NCBI GenBank assembly: GCA_002372735.1
Contig: DFIE01000102.1
Span: 1-17,226, forward strand
DNA: 17,226 bases
Origin: Clostridiales bacterium UBA3705
Lineage (GTDB): Bacteria > Bacillota_A > Clostridia > Oscillospirales > Oscillospiraceae
Direction: 5' to 3'
Of this stretch, positions 12,931-17,226 are shown piece after piece. Under the pieces are notes generated by a model. It saw nothing but the letters and a program-made list of their open reading frames with translations. It was not told the origin of the DNA and searched no databases. The position numbers and the translations under genes are program-made. Within the stretch, counting starts at the first letter, position 1. Each line of letters starts with the position of its first letter.

Positions 12931-14376
12931 ATGAATCGCAAAATGGTATTCTACCTGCTGGGCCGGCTGATCCTGCTGGAGGGCGCCCTGCTGGTGGCGC
13001 CGCTGTTGGTGTCGCTGGTTTACCACGACCTGGGCACGGTGCCCTTTCTCATCACCATCGGCATCTGCCTGGGCCTGGGCGGGGCACTGAGCCTGTTCTG
13101 CCACACCGGCGACCAGGTGATCTTTGCCAAAGAGGGCTTTATTGTCACCTCGCTGGCCTGGCTGGCGGTCTCCGCCCTGGGCGCACTGCCCTTTGTCATC
13201 GCCGGGGAGATTCCCTCCTACGTTGACGCCTTCTTTGAAACCGTCTCCGGCTTTACCACCACAGGCGCCTCCATCCTCACCGACGTGGAGGCCATGTGCC
13301 ACTCCATGCTGTTTTGGCGCAGCTTTACCCACTGGATGGGCGGCATGGGCGTGCTGGTGCTGATGGTGGCCATTGTGCCCAATCTCTCCGGCCGGACCAT
13401 CCACGTGCTCCGGGCAGAGATGCCCGGCCCCACCATGGGCAAGCTGGTACCCAAGCTGCGGGACACCGCGCGGATCCTGTACCTGCTGTACATGGCGCTG
13501 ACGGCCCTGGAGTTTGTCCTGCTGCTGCTGGGCGGCATGCCCCTGTTTGACAGCGCCGTCCACGCCCTGGGCACCGCCGGCACCGGCGGCTTCGGCATCC
13601 GGGGCGACTCCATCGGCTCTTACTCCGCCTATGAGCAGTGGGTGATTGCCGTGTTTATGATGCTCTTCGGCGTGAACTTCAACCTCTACTACCTGCTGCT
13701 GATCCGGCGGTTTAAGCCGGTGTTCCGCAGCGAGGAGTTCTGGACCTATGTGTGCGTGGTGCTGGCCGCCACCGGGGTGATCACCGTAAACATCCTGCCC
13801 CTGTACGGCAACGTGGCCGAGGCCACCCGGCACGCCTTCTTCCAGGTGAACACAGTGGTGTCCACCACAGGCTTCTCCACCGCAGACTTCAACCTGTGGC
13901 CGGAGCTGTCCAAGGCGATCTTGGTGCTGCTGATGTTTATGGGCGGCTGCGCGGGCTCCACCGCCGGCGGACTGAAAGTCTCCAGGCTGGTGCTGCTGTA
14001 CAAGACCACCAAGCGGGAGCTGCGCCACCTGCTCCACCCCAGGTCTGTGGGTGTGGTCCGGTTTGAGGGCAAGCGGGTGGACAACTCGGTGCTGGTGTCT
14101 GTGAGCACCTACTTTGCCCTGTATATGGGCCTGTTCGCCCTGTTCTTCTTCATCACCTCCTTCCAGCCGGGGTACGACTTCACCTCCAACTTCACGGCGG
14201 TGGCCTCCTGCTTCAACAACATCGGCCCGGGCCTGAATCTGGTAGGTCCGGCGGCCAACTTTGCAGGCTACACCCCGCTGATCAAGGTGGTGCTCTCCAT
14301 TGCCATGCTCTTTGGCCGGCTGGAGATCTATCCCCTGCTGCTGAGCTTCTCCCCCAGCACCTGGATCAAGAAATAA
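12931..14376 (+). CDS. trkH: Trk potassium uptake system, channel subunit TrkH
   Basis: This K+-translocating membrane subunit has 481 residues, the size of E. coli TrkH (483). It has the four-fold M1-P-M2 plan of the Trk/Ktr/HKT superfamily. The four selectivity-filter loops are visible: SGFTTTGAS (about 106-114), GTAGTGGFG (about 214-222), STTGFS (311-316) and NNIGPGLN (about 429-436). Each holds the glycine that lines the filter. GGGAGGGG precedes the ATG. It forms an operon with trkA and is closed by a palindromic terminator shared with the converging HtrA-like gene. Confidence 0.96.
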   Translation: MNRKMVFYLLGRLILLEGALLVAPLLVSLVYHDLGTVPFLITIGICLGLGGALSLFCHTGDQVIFAKEGFIVTSLAWLAVSALGALPFVIAGEIPSYVDAFFETVSGFTTTGASILTDVEAMCHSMLFWRSFTHWMGGMGVLVLMVAIVPNLSGRTIHVLRAEMPGPTMGKLVPKLRDTARILYLLYMALTALEFVLLLLGGMPLFDSAVHALGTAGTGGFGIRGDSIGSYSAYEQWVIAVFMMLFGVNFNLYYLLLIRRFKPVFRSEEFWTYVCVVLAATGVITVNILPLYGNVAEATRHAFFQVNTVVSTTGFSTADFNLWPELSKAILVLLMFMGGCAGSTAGGLKVSRLVLLYKTTKRELRHLLHPRSVGVVRFEGKRVDNSVLVSVSTYFALYMGLFALFFFITSFQPGYDFTSNFTAVASCFNNIGPGLNLVGPAANFAGYTPLIKVVLSIAMLFGRLEIYPLLLSFSPSTWIKK

Positions 14377-14418
14377 AAAATGATTGCCGCGTTCTGCAGA
14401 ACGCGGCAATCATTTTTT
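14375..14418. terminator. Bidirectional intrinsic terminator, 44-bp perfect palindrome
   Basis: The two 22-nt arms (14375-14396 and 14397-14418) are perfect reverse complements, starting with six A and ending with six T, so a T-run follows the stem in both directions. It overlaps the trkH stop codon by 2 nt on the left and the HtrA-like stop codon by 2 nt on the right, serving both converging genes. Confidence 0.93.
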
Positions 14419-15676
14419 ATCCGGCCAGCACCGGCACCGTGGCAGTGTACCAGTTGCCGGCTCGGTAGATGGTGAGCTTGACGGTGTCGCCCACCTGGTG
14501 GGCGCTGAGACAGTCCCGGTATTGCTCCAGGGTGCTGACCTCCACGCCGTCCACGGCGGTGATCACGTCAAGGGGATAGAGTACCTGATCCACGGGGCTG
14601 CCCTCGTACACGGCTTCTACCCAGAGCCTGCCGGGATAGCCGAAGTACTGCAGGTAGTTCTCCGGGATCAGACCCACCTCCATACCCAGGCTGAGACTCT
14701 GGCCGCTGCCCGCTGTGAGCAGGGCGGAGACCACGCTCTGCAGGCCGGTGCTGTCCAGGGCAAAGCAGGGGTCGCTGCCGTCTGCGGTGAACCAGCGCCC
14801 CACCGGGCAGGTCAGCCCCACCACCTGGCCGTAGACGTTAAAGATGGGGCAGCCGTGCTCCCTGCCGTCGCCGGCGGTGGTTTGCAGCAGCTCCAGGGAC
14901 GCGCCCCCCAGGCTCTGGCTGGTCTTGGCGGAGAGAATCCCCTGGGTGAGCACCCGGGGCATGGCCGCGCCGTAGGGATTGCCCACGCTGTACACCGTCT
15001 GCCCCACCTGGAGATTGGCGCTGCGGCCGAACTCCGCGGGGCTCAGCCCCTCGGCCTCTACCTTGAGCAGGGCAATGCCGGTGGAGCTGTCCTCCGCCAC
15101 CCGCTGGGCGGTGGTGCGGGTGCCGTCGGGCAGGGTGGCGTACAGGGCGCTCACCCCGGCAAGACTCTCGGCGGCGGTGAGCAGATAGCCATCCTGGGTG
15201 AGCACCACCCCGGTGGCGGTACAGGTCTCATACAGGGTACTGTACTCCAGCAGCACCACGCTGCCGGACACCTTGCGGTACACCGCGGCGGCGTCCAGGG
15301 CGCCGGCGGCGTCAGAGGCGCCCTGAAGCCGGATGCCGGCCTCCCGCTGGTCCGCTGCCCGCTGGGTGACGGTGCTCTGCCCGGCCTGGACCGGAGACAG
15401 GGCCTGGATCTGCCGCTCGTCAGACTCGGTCAGCCGGCGCTCCGCCACGGTGAGCATCCAGCCGTCTGCATCAGAGTGGACCAGGCGGATCTCCAGCATG
15501 GCCAGAAGCACCGTCACGCTGGAGACCAGCACCACCGCCAGACACAGGCTGACCCACAGGGGGGTGAGATCCCGCTTGGGCACCTGGGGGGTGGCAGTGC
15601 CGTAAAAATCACAGGGCTTGGCAGGGGGCTGCATTTCCAGCACCTCTGCCTCCATGGGAATTAACTTGTCTTCCAC
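14417..15676 (-). CDS. Membrane-anchored HtrA-like protein with PDZ domain, catalytic triad lost
   Basis: The 419 residues consist of a cytoplasmic tail (1-37), one transmembrane helix (38-62), a linker, a trypsin-like HtrA domain (about 130-325) and a PDZ domain (about 330-415). The order copies HtrA/DegP of Gram-positives. Landmarks are kept: TGVVLTQDGYLLTA (155-168), ALLKVE (202-207), VGQTVYSVGNPYG (224-236), LTQGILSA (243-250), LLQT (263-266) and GQVVGL (283-288). By this alignment the catalytic His is Glu170, the Asp is Gly200 and the Ser is His274 (REHGCP instead of NSGGP). So it is probably a non-proteolytic binding or sensing protein. The start is a GTG (15674-15676) 16 nt after the kinase stop; an in-frame ATG at 15655 is possible. 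It is the last gene of the regulator-kinase operon. Confidence 0.85.
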   Translation of the reverse strand: MEDKLIPMEAEVLEMQPPAKPCDFYGTATPQVPKRDLTPLWVSLCLAVVLVSSVTVLLAMLEIRLVHSDADGWMLTVAERRLTESDERQIQALSPVQAGQSTVTQRAADQREAGIRLQGASDAAGALDAAAVYRKVSGSVVLLEYSTLYETCTATGVVLTQDGYLLTAAESLAGVSALYATLPDGTRTTAQRVAEDSSTGIALLKVEAEGLSPAEFGRSANLQVGQTVYSVGNPYGAAMPRVLTQGILSAKTSQSLGGASLELLQTTAGDGREHGCPIFNVYGQVVGLTCPVGRWFTADGSDPCFALDSTGLQSVVSALLTAGSGQSLSLGMEVGLIPENYLQYFGYPGRLWVEAVYEGSPVDQVLYPLDVITAVDGVEVSTLEQYRDCLSAHQVGDTVKLTIYRAGNWYTATVPVLAG

Positions 15677-15692
15677 TGCGGTTCACCGCCCT

Positions 15693-17120
15693 TCAGGCTT
15701 TTTTCACGGTAAAGGAGAACTCGGTCTCCCCGCCCCGGCTGGTGACGTACACGTCCTCGCCGTGGCTGAGAATGATGGTTTTGACGATATACAGGCCCAG
15801 GCCCACCCCGTCCCGGTCCACGCTGCGGCTCTTGTCCGTCTTGTGGAAGCGGTCAAACACCAGGGGCAGCTCCTCGGGGGCAATGGTGGGGCCGGTGTTT
15901 TTCACCGAGACCAGATACTTGTTCTGCTTGGTCTGCTTGACCGCCAGGCTCAGCACCCCGTCCTGGGGGCAGAACTTCACGGCGTTATCAATGAGATTAT
16001 ACACCACCTGGGTGATGGCGTCCGGGTCGGCCACGGCCCGGGCCCCCTGCTCAGGCATATCCACCTGGACGTCCAGGTGCTTTTGGTTGATCTTCTGCTC
16101 AAAGCTGATGAGCACCTGGCCCACCGTGTCGCAGACGTCAAAGCTCCGCATCCGTTCGGGAGGGATGCCCTTGTCCTGCAGGCGGGAGATCTCCAGCATG
16201 GAGCGCACCAGCCGGGACAGGCGCTTGACCTCCTGGGAGATGGTCTGCATATACCGGGGTTGGTCCTCTGCGGGGATGGTGCCGTCCAGCATGCCGTCCA
16301 TGTAGCCGGAGATGGTGGTCATAGGGGTTTTCAGCTCGTGGCTGACGTTGGCCACAAACTCCTGCCGCTTGTGCTCAGAGGTCTGCAGGGCCTGGGCCAT
16401 GTTGTTAAAGGCCACCGCCAGCTCGTCCATCTCGGCGGTGTTGTCGCCGCCGGTGGGCACCCGGGCGTCCATCTGGCCGTGGCCCAGGCGGCGGGCCGCG
16501 GCGGTGAGCTCTTTGATGGGCTTGGTCTGGCGCTGCACCAGGGCCCACACCAGGGGCAGAGAGAGCACCATCACCGCCACCACGGTGACCAGATTGATCT
16601 TGGTGGCGTTGCCCATCAGCGAGTGCAGCTGCCCGGCATCCACCGAGGAGAGCACATAGAGCTCTGTGCTGCCGGCGCCCAGGGTGACCGGGGCCAGGCA
16701 GGCCATGCGGGCGGTGGGATAGCAGTCCGCCCGCAGGCCGGTGGTAAACCGGGAGCCGGCATCGTCCTTGGCTGCAAGCTGGTCCAGCTCCACCCGGCTG
16801 CCCAGGTGCTCGCAGCTCTGCATCCCGCAGGAGCAGGCCACCACGGTGCCGGTCTGGTCCAGGACCACAGTGTCATAGCCCGTGGCCCGGGCGGTGTAGT
16901 TCAGCTGCAGGCGGAGCATCAGGGAGGACTGCAGCCCCCCGTCCAGCCCGTACAGGCCTGTCATATCCGCCGCCGCCGTGGCCGAGGAGGTGAGCCCCTG
17001 GCGCAGCAGGGCCAGGGTGGACTGGTAGTATAAAAACTGGGTGGAGGCGCTCAGCACAATCAGCGTGAGAAAGATCAGGCTGATGGTCATCATGAGCTGG
17101 CCGGTAAAGCTGCGCTTCAC
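15693..17120 (-). CDS. Sensor histidine kinase of an OmpR-type two-component system
   Basis: This 475-residue membrane kinase has TM1 (about 9-31), an extracytoplasmic sensor domain (about 32-173), TM2 (about 174-196), HAMP (about 197-250), HisKA with the phosphoacceptor His261 in FVANVSHELKTPM, and an HATPase_c domain with NLIDNAVKFCP and DRDGVGLGLYIVK (about 365-473). The sensor domain holds five cysteines: Cys96, Cys98 and Cys103 (followed by Glu104 and His105) and Cys133 and Cys141. This suggests a disulfide or metal site. The start is a GTG (17118-17120) that overlaps the regulator's TGA as GTGA, so translation is coupled. The stimulus is unknown; the HtrA-like protein 16 nt downstream suggests envelope state. 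Confidence 0.94.
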   Translation of the reverse strand: MKRSFTGQLMMTISLIFLTLIVLSASTQFLYYQSTLALLRQGLTSSATAAADMTGLYGLDGGLQSSLMLRLQLNYTARATGYDTVVLDQTGTVVACSCGMQSCEHLGSRVELDQLAAKDDAGSRFTTGLRADCYPTARMACLAPVTLGAGSTELYVLSSVDAGQLHSLMGNATKINLVTVVAVMVLSLPLVWALVQRQTKPIKELTAAARRLGHGQMDARVPTGGDNTAEMDELAVAFNNMAQALQTSEHKRQEFVANVSHELKTPMTTISGYMDGMLDGTIPAEDQPRYMQTISQEVKRLSRLVRSMLEISRLQDKGIPPERMRSFDVCDTVGQVLISFEQKINQKHLDVQVDMPEQGARAVADPDAITQVVYNLIDNAVKFCPQDGVLSLAVKQTKQNKYLVSVKNTGPTIAPEELPLVFDRFHKTDKSRSVDRDGVGLGLYIVKTIILSHGEDVYVTSRGGETEFSFTVKKA

Positions 17121-17226
17121 GGGTTGGCCACCTCGAACTTATAGCCCACGCTCCACACGGTTTTCAGGCTCCACTGGTCGGACACGCCCTCCAGCTTCTC
17201 CCGCAGGCGCTTGATGTGCACGTCCA
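17117..17226 (-). CDS. OmpR/PhoB-family response regulator, partial (C-terminal 35 aa)
   Basis: The frame enters from the right edge and ends with TGA at 17117-17119. The visible 35 residues, DVHIKRLREKLEG followed by LKTVWSVGYKFE, are the recognition helix and wing of an OmpR/PhoB winged-helix DNA-binding domain. The receiver domain lies outside the window. The gene precedes and overlaps the histidine kinase by 4 nt, so it is the cognate regulator. Confidence 0.9.
   Translation of the reverse strand, partial: DVHIKRLREKLEGVSDQWSLKTVWSVGYKFEVANP

Noticed and set aside
11524..14409. A 961-codon open frame on the minus strand across trkA and trkH
   Set aside because: Same reason: His/Gly/Gln-rich low-information product antisense to two secure genes, with no ribosome site or recognisable motif.
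15618..17033. A 471-codon plus-strand frame antisense to the histidine kinase
   Set aside because: The kinase has all expected domains and residues. The opposite frame is a His/Gly-rich shadow.
1..17226. Mobile elements, CRISPR arrays, tRNA or rRNA genes
   Set aside because: I saw no transposase, integrase, regularly spaced repeats, cloverleaf or rRNA-like sequence. Composition is even throughout, with no island of different base use.

Overview
The window reads as chromosomal DNA of a GC-rich Gram-positive anaerobe. Codons end overwhelmingly in G or C, Shine-Dalgarno sites are strong (AAGGAGG-type), and the gene content is typical of Bacillota: MurT/GatD lipid II amidation, an EndoA-type MazF next to alr, a LolA/YdcC-position lipoprotein beside alr, and a Clostridia-type Mrp with an N-terminal cysteine cluster. 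A member of Oscillospiraceae or a relative is my best guess, inferred from composition and synteny only. There are no tRNA or rRNA genes, insertion sequences, phage genes or CRISPR arrays in the window.

Layout. (1) Positions 1-2698, minus strand: three separate transcription units, read leftward. They are a MATE efflux pump, a small protein of the Anabaena sensory rhodopsin transducer (ASRT) family, and the first 195 codons of a tryptophanase-like lyase that runs off the left edge. Intrinsic terminators lie behind the MATE and ASRT genes, and promoter candidates lie in front of all three. (2) Positions 2750-6583, plus strand: NAD(P)H-hydrate dehydratase, a small lipoprotein, alanine racemase, then after a strong hairpin with a T-run an orphan MazF/EndoA endoribonuclease and an unrecognised protein. 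(3) Positions 6580-7387, minus strand: exodeoxyribonuclease III, overlapping the preceding gene tail-to-tail by 4 nt and divergent from the next operon. (4) Positions 7397-11318, plus strand: murT-gatD-uppP-mrp, covering lipid II amidation, undecaprenyl-pyrophosphate recycling and an Fe-S carrier ATPase, closed by an intrinsic terminator. (5) Positions 11350-14418, plus strand: trkA-trkH potassium uptake behind an unusually structured leader of about 175 nt, ended by a 44-bp perfect palindrome that serves as a two-way terminator. (6) Positions 14417-17226, minus strand: an operon of an OmpR-type response regulator (only its C-terminus is present), a sensor histidine kinase and a membrane-anchored HtrA-like protein.

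Themes. Much of the window serves the cell envelope: D-alanine supply, lipid II amidation, carrier-lipid recycling, and an envelope-sensing two-component system. The most unusual item is the HtrA-like protein. It keeps the protease fold landmarks and a PDZ domain but has lost all three catalytic residues, and it is cotranscribed with a histidine kinase. Other points worth attention are the ASRT-family protein with palindromic operator-like sites at its promoter, the MazF toxin without an antitoxin gene, the hairpin-rich trkA leader with a short upstream ORF, and a roughly 40-residue insertion in the tryptophanase-like enzyme.
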